A DNA stretch of 64,000 nucleotides, from contig OZ021733.1 of NCBI GenBank assembly GCA_963978545.1, positions 33,027,424 through 33,091,423 of the forward strand, in the 5' to 3' direction. A program made the translations under genes and the position numbers. Of the stretch, positions 14,439 through 28,074 are shown in pieces. The stretch is from Linyphia triangularis. Taxonomy: Eukaryota; Arthropoda; Arachnida; Araneae; Linyphiidae. The notes below the pieces were generated by a model. That model saw nothing but the letters and a program-made list of their open reading frames with translations. It did not search any database and was not told the origin of the DNA. The number at the start of each line of letters is the position of its first letter. The stretch's first letter is position 1.

Positions 14439-15279
14439 TAACTGAAACTGAACCAGTCTCAAATTTTATATAATTTTCTCAAGTCTGTAGAAACAACATT
14501 GATGTTGCTGGACACAAGCTTTTGGGTAGTTAATGCACTAACGATAAATCAAATAGGAAATTTCCATACTCCACTTCAAATAAAGCGTGGCTCCATCTAG
14601 TATCTATAAATGATTCTTTTTTAAAAAAACGTATATCGTTTTCCATGGATTACACCAGGAATATTTGTATAAAGGCGTAGCGACGGGAGAGGGGGGGGGG
14701 GGGGGTCGAAAAAACTTATTTCTGAAACGCATTAGGTGAAAAAAGTAGTTGCATATCTTGATAAGAAAAACTGCCCAAAAAGAAAATTGAAAAATAATAA
14801 TAACTTCAAATCGCGCATTTACCTCAAAGTTAGGAGAAAATACAAAAAATAACTATTTTTGCTAAATTTTTTTAAGTTTCTAAACATTATATATTTGAAA
14901 GGCAATAATTTGCAATGTGTTGTGAAAGGGTGGTATAACACAGGAAAACACTATTCTTTACATTTTAAAAACATATATTAATAATAAAAATATTCAAAAC
15001 TAAATTTTTTTGTTAAAAAAATGATTTTTGTATAAAATGAATACTAACGTTATTTCTTACATATTTTTGTTAAAATTGCTTTATTTACTTCAAGCATTCA
15101 CTTCAAAGTTTTGAATAAACACAAAAAATACCTTTTTCCCATCAATTTGCCGAATACACTAGTCACTAAATTATCGAGGTACATTAGTTTGTATTGTGTG
15201 GAATGAAGTAGATTGAACTTGGGAAAGAATCAAATTAGTGATTATTCAACAATAATCATTCGCGCGCAACCTTTGAAAC

Positions 15280-15965
15280 ATTGATAAAAACAGTGTTTTG
15301 GCCGGTTTCAATCTGCATGGCCTTTCTTGTAGCGCCTTCTCTTCCTTTGAAGCTCATAAACTTACTTATTCATTGGATCATAGCTCACATGGCAGTGATT
15401 GAGACTCCCATTAATACTGCTGGAAATAATCTGAAAGCTCAAATTGCACCTATCACTAAGGTTTTCGTCCGAATCGCGCATGGGCAGCATGGGTATAAGG
15501 TTGAAATCATGAAAATTCATGAAAAAATCATGATTTTCAGCAATTGCTAAAAACAGCTCCAACGATTTTGATTAAAATCTCTGTGCTAATGCCTCTTAAG
15601 GTGTTCTAATCATCCTCATATTCGGAATTCCAGTAGAAATGCGATAAAAGGGCAAAAAGTTGAAAAAACGAGTTTCAGAGCTCTCTGCCCTTGAGCATTG
15701 CCCACCAACGACTGATTTCTTCTGTTTCACTCACAAGAAAGGACAATGTAATGTCTATCATCACTAATTTCGCCATCTAGGCATTTTTTTTTTTTTTTTT
15801 TTTTTTTTACCTTATGTAAAAATTATTGCCAAAAGTATCGCCAAACTGGCCATTTTTATTTAAGTGAGTGAAAATATGAAAACAGTAAATAACATCATAA
15901 TTGTAATGCAATGACCGATATTTTAGTGTAATTGAAAGTTGTGCGACGTTTCCTACCCCTAATCT
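15280..15965 (+). mobile_element. Dispersed repeat family D, copy 1
   Basis: Related to copies at 33830-34400 (minus) and 45700-46470 (plus). Shared landmarks include ACGATTTTGATTAAAAT, TAATGCCTCTTAAGGT and GTAATTGAAAGTTGTNCGA, with the phrase around ATTGCCAAAAGTANCGCC. Open frames in it are not conserved between copies. It looks like a degraded non-coding DNA element. Confidence 0.75.
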
Positions 15966-16607
15966 GTTAATAATTAGGCATTAATTTTCTGTTCAAATTG
16001 ATTTATTATAACAAAATATTGTACTTCTTTTATCCTGCGAAATTTAAAACTATATTCCATATTTTTTTATTTTTTTTTTAAAGCTATCTTCTCCCCCCCC
16101 CCCCCCTCAGTCGGCGTCTATATGTCTTTTTCGGAGTATCAGCGAGGATATTTCAGAGAGTATAACACTGAAGTATATATTAGTTTCAAGCAGAATTTCA
16201 TACTTCTCTCTCCATGTTAAATATAAAAAATGAATCATTAATACTTAAAAACTTGCGGCGGTCACTTCAAAACTGTTCTCGGGCGACAGTTGTAGCTTTT
16301 GCTTAGCGTTTATAGTTTTGGGTATGGTGCATTCTTGGCTTTGTTATGGGTTCTATGAATTTCCTGTGCGGTATTCGCCAAAGTGGGGAATCTGAATTAT
16401 TCACACAATAACTGATCTGCTCTGCTGTCACATGACGCACTTCCTTGCGAGACGTTTTGCTGGCCTACGTCACTGGTTTCATTCCGTCGTTCTCCCGTCC
16501 GACTCACTTTGAGTACTATGGCGATAACATCAAAACTATAAATTTTTCTCAAAACAGCAGGGGTTTTTTATTTAGTTTTAATTTTAAACACAACTAATAG
16601 TTCATAT

Positions 16608-18000
16608 ACATGGGCGCCCTTAGGGGGGTGCAAGTGGATGCACTTACACCCCACTGGATTTTGAAAATTAAAGTCTTTAGAAAATCTAAATCTAAAAGAA
16701 ATCTTTATACTTTTTTATTTTAGACGTAACGAGCCGCACAACGTAATGAATAGACAATCAATTTGCTTTATTATGATTTTGGTTTTATTTGTAGAGTAAA
16801 GTATTTTTTTAAAATTACATCATCTCTCTTAGGTGACCTCAAATTGTTTACTTCCTATTTGAATAAGAAAATTGAATCTTCCAATGCAGACTTTGACATT
16901 AGTTATGTAGCATTTCTTTCTATTTGGCATATTTTTAGTTTTTCTTGAAATGGATTTTTTTTTTCTTTTTTTTTTCTTTTTTTTCTTTTTTTTTTTGCGA
17001 GAATGTACCATTTGTTTCTTTAAAAAAAAAAAACATATAAGAAAAGTATAATTTAGCATAATTACAATTAGAAAACTTGGGGAAATAAAGAAAGAGGGTA
17101 CTAAATCATTGAATAATAGTATGATCTTGTTGTGAAATTATTTCCGGTTACAAATACCCAGAAATGTAAAGCTTTTGGAGATTATCTAGATTTTGAAATT
17201 TATTTTAGAAATACGTTGAGCTTTTCGTAGGATGACTATTTTATTTTTGTATACGCATGTTGTTCCTTTCATTGCAAAAAAAAAAAAAAAAACTCACATT
17301 TTTGTGAGTTTCTTAAATTTTATGAGAGTACAGATGCAACATAAACGGTAGAGAAGAACTGGTTGTGCCCCGTATTTATTGAAATGATTTTACATAAACA
17401 GCTTTGAAGAGAGTAAACAATGAAAGCAAAAAATTAGTTTGTATAAAATAATGTGTCTTCATCACGGATTTAATCAGAAGATTTGTCTGATTCGGGTTCT
17501 CGAACCTTTTCTCGACAATAACACAGGCTCACAGGTTCCCAGGTTTATTAACCTTTAGTTCAATTTCACCGTCACAAATATATTTGCATGAAATCTCAAA
17601 CGACCAAGAAAAAATTATTTTGGAAACCAGAGATAAGCTTTGATTTTGACATTCCCAAAATAAAAGTATTTTCCGTTTTTCAATGCTTCTACATGTAAAT
17701 ATATTCTAAATTTATATTTTGTTCCACAGTGAAATCCAAAATACTTTCTAGAAGCAATAATTTTGATTCAGTATTTGAATGCATAGCAATAAATTCCTTC
17801 TGTGTTTTTAGTTTGAAAAATTTTAACTGTTAATTTTAATTAAAAAGTTTTTGATTTTAAATAATTCACCCTTTGATGAAAATGTTAAATTAAGCGATCA
17901 TTTTTATGTCGTCATATATGATCAACGACAAGTTGACTAGCACCCAATAAAATGGGTGTGCCCCCTACCGCCCTGCAAATAATCCTGCCAGCTCCCATGT
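16608..18000 (+). mobile_element. CATGGG element, copy 1 (about 1.4 kb)
   Basis: Starts CATGGGCGCC and finishes CAGCTCCCATG, so the ends are short inverted repeats. A GGGGTGCAAGTG...CACTTACACCCC hairpin sits near the left end. Flanks ttcatata and ttcatacg could be a mutated 8-bp duplication. It is collinear with 28075-29845. No transposase frame survives. A hAT-like origin is possible from the flank length, but uncertain. Confidence 0.65.
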
Positions 18001-18476
18001 TCATACGTAACGAAACATAGAAAAGTAAAAAAATTAAAAGTGTAATTTTTTTATTTTATGAGTGATATCAAATACTTAATTACGTAACAGATGTTGCTTC
18101 TTGTAATTTGCTTTAATAAGACATCCACTTGAGTGTCTGAAGATACTTGTCTCTATTTATCACCTTTGAAACTTGCAGTTAGAGAAATTTGAAAAAATCC
18201 AGAAAATAGATGATTGTAAATATTTTCAAGAGATACTATTTTGGTTAATTAACGTACCATAGATTCAAACACATAAAATATAAACGTTTGAAATGTGAGC
18301 TTATAATAATGTGAGCTTAAATATAACTACGATCTAAAAAATAAGTTGTATATTAAGGAAAGATAGGGGACGTGTTAGGGCATTTTTAATCCTTTCTCAT
18401 ATAAAGTTTCTAAAATTTCAAATGTTTTAACTATATTAGGAAACAATTAAAATATTTTTTCTTATCACTAGTGGAG
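18001..18476. other. AT-rich stretch without recognised gene
   Basis: Nothing recognisable was seen. Confidence 0.35.
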
Positions 18477-18620
<144 letters not shown>

Positions 18621-20294
18621 ATATATCACTTGTAAAACCTGATTTTAAAGAAAGTTGCATTTATTTCTTTATGAGTACTTAATAAGAACTTTTGATTTTG
18701 AACTGTTTTCTAAAAGTATCAGTAAATTTTGTGTCTATCTAAGATTAGCAATAAATATTTAACCTTTTGCAATGACCTCGTTAAATGAATTATTTTTTTT
18801 ATATAACTTTGCCCCAACCAAATTTGATACAAAACAAAAATATAACAACTAGATTCATCATAATTTTGTAATTCTAACCAATTTACGAGAAGATAGAAGA
18901 GTGAAAAAGTCTCGTGCTTCATCCAGTGAATTGCCCGGTTGAAATTAAAATTAAAATTTTCTAAATACAGGATATTCATAATTAAAATTCAACTTCCAAA
19001 AGTGTTGTAAAAGAAATAATGATCAGAATGTCGTGAAATTCGTCTTGAATATTCCCGAAATTTTTTTTTACTTATACATACCATAGTTCCCTCCTTTTCG
19101 CGTTTATTCGAGTGAAGGCTTAGGATACTTTGTTGAGTGTTTCTTTTTTTTACAGCTTTTTAAAAGTTGAACTTTAATTATGATTTGTGGGTAAAAATTG
19201 AATTACAGGCGTTGTAATATTTTTCATTAAACTATATACCGCGAAAATAAAAATAAAAGTATGTTTGTTTGTTTGTTATTTTTGTTTTTTTTTCCATTTT
19301 GAAATATATTTTTCCATTTTGAAAGTATGTTTTTTCATTTTCAAAGTATGTTTTCTCATTTTGAAAGTAGGATTTTTAATTTTTTCCCTCAAGTTTTATC
19401 AGTAATAGTTAAAAAAGATTATATATTTCAAGCATTTCGATTAGCTTTTAAAAAATGTAGCTGACTAAAATACTTAATCTCATTCAATACTCTTTAAGTT
19501 CCAATTTTAGTATATGTACTGCCAAAGCGATTACCAAAGCTCTTTACGAATTCGTTTACGTGGGAATTCACTTTATATTCGGTAAAGATGAATTTTGCTT
19601 TATAAAACGCTTAATGAACAGCGTTTACTTTGTTCCTTGAGTGGAAAGGAAGTAACTAACTTCTAATTTAGATTGCATCATGCCCTTAGTCATTTTTACT
19701 AAGTTCATCTTTTCGTCCTCATTTTACTCATCTTTCGACAACACCGAAAATTACAAGGTAATACTTTCCTAAATATAGGAGCAACTTCCATCATTAAAAG
19801 CAAAAAGGTTAAAATTTCCATCTGCCGATTTAAATAACTCTTATTATTAAAGAGCCCGATCAGACTATCATCAACATGTGTAATACTGACCTATAAATAA
19901 ATTTAACTGTAATATTCCGAAAATTACAGTTATGATACATTTCCTATTGTAGAACATTTATTATTTCCAGTGATCTAATTTGATTTTATGTATATTAGAA
20001 TTAGTATTTTGTTATGATTCACTGAAATTGCTTTTTGTGTTTTAATATTAACATTTTATCTACCTAAATTTTTAATTTTAGCCATAGTCATTATATTTCT
20101 GATTGGGAAATATGGAACAGATATAATTGGAAAACCAATAAAAATCTTTTTATAATTAAAAATACTTTTTATTTATAACCTAATATTTCATTTAATGTTT
20201 TGGTTCGTATTTTGCAGCCTTATCCATTTAATAGGTATTTCCCCCACTGGATTCAGTCTCTTTTTTAAGCATGAATATAACAGGTAAAAAATAA
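18621..20294. other. AT-rich stretch with a short degenerate tandem repeat
   Basis: About four degenerate 24-bp units (TTTTTCATTTTGAAAGTATG) lie at 19285-19372. No gene was recognised. Confidence 0.45.
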
Positions 20295-21099
20295 CCCCCC
20301 AAAAAACACTTTTGAAAAGTAGAAAAACCACCAACCTCAAAAACACAAAAAACTCTCCTGCAATAAAAAAAATCATAAACATGATGAACATATTCAGCCA
20401 CAAACACAGTGATATAAAAAATGGCCAACCTCTGATTACAACTCTCGGTTGTGACTCGCTTAAGAATGTATGCTTACTTGAGTTTATTTTTAAAATTTAA
20501 GCTCCGCTCCCATAAAAATTTACGCTGTTTGTGGTTGGCGCCCATCATAGGAATATTAATAATGCTTGCATTTAAACTAATTTATGAGTGTTTGCACGAA
20601 TATTGGAGGAGATATTATTTCATTTGGATGGCTAAGAAATACTTAGAGTAAATCTTCATGTTCATGTAGATGTAATTTTCAAAATAGTATCGAGAAACTG
20701 TGCTCAAACGCTCGCATTTAATCTTTATTAAGAATTTTTTAGGTAGGAAACTGAAGTGTTTGTGGTACGCTTTTGTTTGGTTAATACATGCATTTTGGAA
20801 AGTTTTTATTGTGTGGGGAGATGAGGGGGGTTAAAGGTTAGTGTTTAAGACGGGCGCCAACCTCAAGCAGTGTAAATTTTTATGGGAGCGGAACTTAAGT
20901 TTTAAAAATAAACTAAGTAAGCAAACATTCTTAAGCGAGTCACAACCGAAAGTTGTAATCAGCGGTTGGGCCATTTTATATATCACTGTGTTTGTGGCTG
21001 AATATGTTCATCATGTTTATGATTTTTTTATTGCTGGAAAGTTTTTTGTGTTTTTGAGGTTGGTGGTTTTTCTACTTTTCAAAAGTGTTTTTTGGGGGG
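20295..21099. mobile_element. Fold-back element with about 249-bp inverted arms
   Basis: Left arm 20295-20543 and right arm 20852-21099 are reverse complements with few differences. The outer ends are CCCCCCAAAAAACAC and GTGTTTTTTGGGGGG, and the inner ends share GGGCGCCAACC. The 308-bp loop has no coding signal. Frames reading across the arms on both strands are products of the symmetry. No target-site duplication is clear. Confidence 0.85.
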
Positions 21100-21174
21100 A
21101 TATCAGAACTTTTTTTAAACACTGGTGACTTCTATTTTTTGAATTTGTCAGTTTCATCGTTTTTCTCTTTATCA

Positions 21175-21430
21175 CCTATGGTACACCTGGTACCAGGAAT
21201 ATTCATAATTCTTCAAACAGAGTTCGACGATACCTTGCATGCAATAATTATCTTTAAAATTGATAAACCGGAAGTGGTACCAATAGCATACCTGGTACTT
21301 TAAGCATTCGTAATTTGTCAAAACAAAAGCCCTACATGCCATATTTATCTTGGAAATTGATAAACCGAAAGTGGTACTACCTATGCTATACCTGGTACCT
21401 TAAACATTCATAATTTTTCAAAACAAGCCC
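21175..21430. repeat. Degenerate tandem repeat, period about 118 bp
   Basis: Two to three degenerate copies of a unit containing AAATTGATAAACCGNAAGTGG, TACCTGGTAC and TTCNTAATTNTTCAAAACA. Confidence 0.7.
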
Positions 21431-22754
21431 AACGATTTTGATGATATATGATTCTACGATTTCTTTTTGCAACGGAAAGTAAACAAAATCATCACATCTT
21501 TAAAAACGAATGACATTTTTCAAATTCCATTAGCCAATCGCAAAACGTGTTTCATTTATTCCCGCTGTAATGAATTGACTGTGACGTCACTCGCATAACC
21601 TCCACATTTATACTTTGTATTCAGCCCATAGTATCTTGCAACAAAATATAATTATTTTCATTTTTCAATGGAGATTTCCCGAAATTAAAATGTTTTTTAA
21701 AGTTAACTCACTCTAAATTGTTATACAGTTCAAATAACACATGCAATTAGAAGAACAAATGTTTCTCTTTAATTCTATCTCTTCAAAAATTAAATTATTT
21801 CAATTTTAAAGATGTTATAAGCCATATAATTATAGTCTGATTCGTTCTGACTATACTTGAAGTTTACGTTCATTCTCACTTAAGCCTAACATGTCTGAAA
21901 AACTAACTTCGAAATGATGGCAAACCTGTTTGGCAACTTTTGGCATACATATCTGAACCTCAATTACAACCTGATCGCCTTTATCTGTCGCCAAATTATG
22001 AAATGAAAAAAAAGTGGTTTTAAATTAATTAAAAATAGAAAGAATTATTTAATGAAAATCAAACCAGCGTAGGATTTTAAGTTGAAACATTCCGCATCCT
22101 ATAATTCAATCCGTTTGAAGATCTATAGTTTAGTTAGGGCTGGACGTTTGTCTAAATTTTTACATCAAAATCGGGCTAAAACTCGTTTTTTTTATTTCGT
22201 TTTGGAAATTTCAATATTTTGTTTCTTCGTAGTCTTTTATCCTAGGTACTCCATTTTTTTTTCTTTAAAAGATATTACTGAGACGAATCTATGGTATTTT
22301 TTGTATAATTATATGAAGTTCAGTAAGCACGCTAGAAAATAGTCAATTTCAGCTTTTTCGCTGGAAGTTGTGCAGAGAATAGATACTTACTGTCGTTTCT
22401 GCCTTTTTAAGGTTGGTGACGAAACGACCATTTCGTCTGATATACAAAAGATAGGTTTTTATAGTATTTTGCAACAGATAGTTTTTAAGTAAATAATAAT
22501 ATCACTTCCTGCTTTTGGGTGCAATATAGACCAAATATATTGACTTAGATCATTTATAAAACAAACTCAAGCCAGACATGTACGGATTTTCTGCAGGGAT
22601 TCTTCCAAAAAATTCCAAATTAGTTAATCGAATTCCAAAATAAACCAAAGAAATGAAGTGGCATCAACCATTAGACTTCATAACGTTTCTTGGTTGACTT
22701 CTTTACTTGGCGTTCAAAATTCTAGGCGAGATATTAATTGTTTTTCTAGCGCCT
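21431..22754. other. AT-rich stretch without recognised gene
   Basis: A CRE-like palindrome, TGACGTCA, lies at about 21582-21589 within a 16-bp string that recurs at 63760. The 86-codon frame at 22082-22342 has no recognised family. Confidence 0.35.
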
Positions 22755-23121
22755 ATGGTACCAGTACAAACTCCCCAGACAAGACGAGCCGCTGCGAGTG
22801 GGAGAGTGTACTTGGTGGGTACGGCTTCTGGTACTGGTACCAGCAAACTCTCGCCTAGACAAGACGAGCGGGTGTGAGTGGGAGAGTGTACTTGATGCGC
22901 CCTGCTTCTTCCGTCTTGACTCGGCCTATCTCGCCTCGCATGCGCTCGGACTCGCCTGCACTCTGTCTGGAGGCGGGGGTTTTTTTTGGCATGAATAAAG
23001 GACCCGAATCTGCCCGAGAGGCGAGTACGTAAATTTGCCTCCATTTCAACTGAGACAAAGCGAGAGTGAACGCCCACTCACACCGGCTCGTCTTGTCTCC
23101 GCGAGAGTGTACTGGTACCAT
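22755..23121. mobile_element. GC-rich palindromic element
   Basis: About 367 bp, GC-rich against an AT-rich background. The ends ATGGTACCAGTAC and its reverse complement flank inner inverted arms containing GACAAGACGAGCCG. The same arm motif is repeated directly at 22777 and 22858, each followed by GAGTGGGAGAGTGTACTTG. Several overlapping frames of 66-124 codons cross it, but their mutual shadowing suggests they are not genes. Confidence 0.65.
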
Positions 23122-24959
23122 TATGTGTGTGACCAGCAGGCTGCTCAGTTCAAGAGGAAAAAAAATTCCCACTGTCGATTTTTTCAACATAATTTTTATT
23201 TATTCTCCGTTTAACTAAAAATGATACGTCAAGAAATCCAGAATTCCTGTTAGTGCTCCAATACAAGATTGCCGGAGCATATATTGCAATTTATTCATAA
23301 ATTATTTCACAAACTTCATTAAATTCTAAGAAATATTTATTTAAATATTTATTAATTATTATTACACGCCTATTAATTGACATTGAAACACATAAATCTT
23401 CTAAAATAATAATTTTTGTGTTAAAATGTCATATGACCTAAGAAGTAACCTGAAGAAATAAGCGGCTGTTTTACGAAAATTGAGCAGTACATTTAAGAGC
23501 CTTTGTAAAAATTCGACTAATGAATATAACAAATACTGTTAAGATAAGTATTCTGAAGAATTGGTACAATGGAAGACATTGAAAATCGACATATATAGGA
23601 TACACCCAAATTTAGATACCTCAAAATTGATCCTCCTTTTAGGGAAAATTTTGCATAATTTTTCAGTTTAATTTTAAATTTGATAAAATTCTCAATCATC
23701 AATTATTACTAGAATATTTAACTAACTTAAATCTAATATTTCATAAAATTTACTATTGGGCAATAAATATGCGGCCTGCGTGAGATTTCAGCAAAAATGT
23801 TACGGCCCTTTTAGAAAATTTAGTGAAGAACGCTGGTTTAGACTGACGATGTATGGGTCATACTCCCAAAACGTTCGATTTAGGCTTCAAAGTTTTAAGG
23901 TTTCCCTTTAAGTACATTTGGGAAATTTTTTGGAAAAGGATAGGTGTATCTATATAAAACTATGATGGTTTATAAAACGTGTAAGTTTATCTTAAAGATA
24001 TTTAGGCTTAAACATATAAATTAGGCTGAATGCATCATTACCATCTTAAATTACGCAGAAATCATTTGAATTCTGCATTATATTAGTTTCTTTGAGTCAT
24101 AACTTAAAATAAATATATCAATTTATTTTCAGTTTATTTTCTTAATTAAAATAGACTTTTTTGTGCAGCTAATATTTTTGTAAAATTAATAACATAATTT
24201 TTTGCACACTGGTATACATATACATTAGGAATTGCAGATTTTGACTCAAGTCTGCGTTTATGTATTTTTGTTTTAAAATATTCCCAAATTCATTACCTTT
24301 AAAATTATACCATTTTCTTTCTGAGACTCAAATTACTTTTTAAATTACAGAAGGTTGTGTGAACCTGTTTTGTATCACGCTCATTAGTGCAGTAAACTTT
24401 AAACGCGTTTTCTGAAGACATTTTGGTGTTATGTGACTTCACGCCAACGGTCATAACTTCATAATAAGTGGTCAAATTTACAAAATTCTAATTTTGTTTT
24501 GTAGACAATAGTTGTGAATTTGTTTCCTATTGAGAATCTAATATATATTGTTATAAACACATTTTTATCCATATTTTAATTTTAATATTTTGTTAAAAAG
24601 AATGTATTTTTTTAACTTTTTATTTAAAAACTTATAATTAAATAAATATTGAAACCAAATTCAAAATTCTCCATATGAACATGCGTCAATATAACACCTT
24701 TTATTGGCAATAAAAATCCTTCCTCTAAATTAATTACAAGTTTATGTATGTCCGTTCTAATAACGTCCTAATTAGTCATTTTAATTGCAATTAGCTAATT
24801 AAAAAATTAACGGGAAAAAAGGTCATATATAAAAACGCATCATTTTTAATTCTGATATACTGCCAAAAAGTTTGAAAATATAACATAAAAATTAAAGAAA
24901 ATCATCTCAATTGTATATGTATACCTTACATAAAGCTTATTCTCAAAATAAAGTAAATG
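23122..24959. other. AT-rich stretch without recognised gene
   Basis: Only short frames. Nothing recognisable was seen. Confidence 0.35.
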
Positions 24960-25070
24960 TGAACCGTTGCAGACTGGTCGTTGCTACTGATCTTGGCCTA
25001 TCTCGTCCAGTTCTGGGTAAAATATACTGTAAATTCTGAAATATTGGTACAGAGTTTTAAAATTGAAATA
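24960..25070 (-). mobile_element. Fragment of element E
   Basis: On the minus strand this matches the right part of element E at 41200-41300 and 29860-29970, with the shared phrase around CCAGTATATTTTAC and the CGAGATNGGCCAAGAT core. Confidence 0.6.
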
Positions 25071-25369
25071 TTTTTTTATAAGAAAAGACGGAGGGATAAA
25101 AAAAATATGTTTTGTGATATTTTTGACGTGTTTATTTTTTTTTTAAATCTTGTATTTTGAAACGATGCTGTTTGAAATCTTTACCAGTGTAAATAATTAT
25201 ACCTAACCTATTAAGCCATTTTAAGTATCTGAAAATTACCTCACTATCAAACATCACAAATATACCTTTTAAAAAAAGGCTGTATTTGGAGTCTGAATCC
25301 AATGCTACTTCTGTGTCTTATTTAAAAACATTTCAATTTATAGTGTGAGAAAGACTCCAAAGTACTTGT

Positions 25370-25690
25370 GCTCTTTTCCATGTACCTTTTTTTAAATCCT
25401 TTTTATTAACTTCAATAATGTTTGTCGATGGCGGGCAAATCTGAGGAGGCCTAATTAACCCCCTTGCCGTCATCCAATCAGTCTGAAACTTGGCAGATAA
25501 TTTCGATGTCGATGACAATGCATTCTATCAAATTTTGGGGCAGTTACTGTCACTAAAAGGTCGCTTTTACGGAACACTAAACTAACTTACCGTCATCCAC
25601 AATCGCGTAAAATAGCAAGATTGAATCGACCATTGTTGAAACTCTTTCCCATTGCCAATTTTTTTTTTAATAAATAAATAGTAAAATTAC
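25370..25690 (-). repeat. Tail block of the composite satellite element
   Basis: Minus-strand counterpart of 3830-4100, joined through a few ATTT units to the tandem array at 25714. The same block order as at 3284-4100 shows that array and tail belong to one element. Confidence 0.7.
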
Positions 25691-25713
25691 TTTAATCAGA
25701 AAAAATAAAAGAT

Positions 25714-27529
25714 ATTATGACGTGAGGTATAAATTCACGTTTATTTTTAATAAATAAATTTTAAAACATAGTTTGCCGCACAGTTTGATGATAGAAATGT
25801 TTTTGATATCGGCCCAGTGTTAATGAATATAAAAATTCACAATGCATATAAAGGAATTTTTTTTTTAAACTCTGTTTATATGGGTTATATTATTACAGTG
25901 CAATGTAGCTAAGCATACTGGAATGCATAAAGTCGCATTTTAAGTTTTGAAATAGTTTTCGCAAACATTTAATAAATCGAAGTTTATCAGTTGGAACTTA
26001 TTACTCTCTTTTAGAGCTATTATGATGTGAGGGATAAATTCACGTTTATTTTTAATAAATAAATTTTTAAATATAGTGTACCGCACATTTTGCTGATAGA
26101 AATGTTTTTGATATCGGCGCTGTGTTAATGAATATAAAAATTCACAATGCATATAAAGGATTTTTTTAAACTCTGTTTATATGGGTTGTATTATTATAGT
26201 GCAATGTAGATAAGCACACTGGAATACATAAAGTCGCATTTTAAGTTTTGAAATAGTTAACGCAAACATTTAATAAATCGAAGTTTATCCGTTAGAACTT
26301 ATTACTCTCTTTTAGAGCTATTATGACGTGAGGGATAAATTCACGTTTATTTTTAATAAATAAATTTTTAAATATAGTGTACCGCACATTTTGCTGATAG
26401 AAATGTTTTTGATATCGGAGCTGTGTTAATGAATATAAAAATTCACAATGCATATAAAGGATTTTTTTAAACTCTGTTTATATGGGTTGTATTATTATAG
26501 TGCAATGTAGATAAGCACACTGGAATACATAAAGTCGCATTTTAAGTTTTGAAATAGTTAACGCAAACATTTAATAAATCGAAGTTTATCCGTTAGAACT
26601 TATTACTCTCTTTTAGAGCTATTATAACGTGAGGGATAAATTCACGTTTATTTTTAATAAATAAATTTTTAAATATAGTGTACCGCACATTTTGCTGATA
26701 GAAATGTTTTTGATATCGGCTCTGTGTTAATGAATATAAAAATTCACAATGCATATAAAGGATTTTTTTAAACTCTGTTTATATGGGTTGTATTATTATA
26801 GTGCAATGTAGATAAGCACACTGGAATACATAAAGTCGCATTTTAAGTTTTGAAATAGTTAACGCAAACATTTAATAAATCGAAGTTTATCCGTTAGAAC
26901 TTATTACTCTCTTTTAGAGCTATTATAACGTGAGGGATAAATTCACGTTTATTTTTAATAAATAAATTTTTAAATATAGTGTACCGCACATTTTGCTGAT
27001 AGAAATGTTTTTGATATCGGCGCTGTGTTAATGAATATAAAAATTCACAATGCATATAAAGGATTTTTTTAAACTCTGTTTATATGGGTTGTATTATTAT
27101 AGTGCAATGTAGATAAGCACACTGGAATACATAAAGTCGCATTTTAAGTTTTGAAATAGTTAACGCAAACATTTAATAAATCGAAGTTTATCCGTTAGAA
27201 CTTATTACTCTCTTTTAGAGCTATTATGACGTGAGGGATAAATTCACGTTTATTTTTAATAAATAAATTTTTAAATATAGTGTACCGCACATTTTGCTGA
27301 TAGAAATGTTTTTGATATCGGCGCTGTGTTAATGAATATAAAAATTCGCAATGCATGTAAAGTATTTTTTTTTTTTTTAAACTCTGTTTATATGGGTTAT
27401 ATTATTACAGTGCAATGTAGCTAAGCATACTGGAATGCATAAAGTCGCATTTTAAGTTTTGAAATAGTTTACGCAAACATTTAACAAATCGAAGTTTATC
27501 AGTTGGAACTTGTTACTCTCTTTTAGAGC
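25714..27529. repeat. Tandem array, six units of about 301 bp
   Basis: Units start at 25714, 26019, 26320, 26621, 26922 and 27223. The four inner units are 301 bp and almost identical. The first (305 bp) and the last (about 307 bp) are diverged and share variants with each other, for example CAGTTGGAACTT and TTACAGTGCAATGTAGCTAAGCA against CCGTTAGAACTT and TTATAGTGCAATGTAGATAAGCA inside. The last unit is a mosaic, with inner-type sequence in its left part. This is a local satellite grown by unequal exchange. A 70-codon antisense frame in the first unit is not conserved. Confidence 0.95.
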
Positions 27530-27752
27530 ATGCGGACAAACAAGTTACCGTTCTAAAAATTATATTTGCGTTAGAATATAAAAATAACATTCTTCATTAT
27601 TTTAAAATAGACTTTATTTACGACAATATTTTTCAATCAATCACGAACCTACATCCCAGGTAGCAGAGCGGTATTACCCAACGTCGAAAGCAGAGGTTCT
27701 GGAAAGATTGGCCAGTCCATGTCAAATCTTGAGCATCGTTCCAAAATATACG

Positions 27753-28029
<277 letters not shown>

Positions 28030-28074
28030 AATAAACATGTCAAAACCATCAAAACATATTTTTTCATCCCTCCT

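Noticed and set aside
20188..21128. Hydrophobic frames reading MFIMFMIFF-type sequence
   Set aside because: The same sequence appears on both arms of a fold-back element. Symmetry and T-richness explain it.
22658..23190. Frames of 66-124 codons in the GC-rich palindrome
   Set aside because: Mutually overlapping frames over inverted and direct repeats, with no conserved motif.
25714..27529. CRISPR-like array
   Set aside because: Units are contiguous 301-bp copies without spacers, in a eukaryotic sequence.
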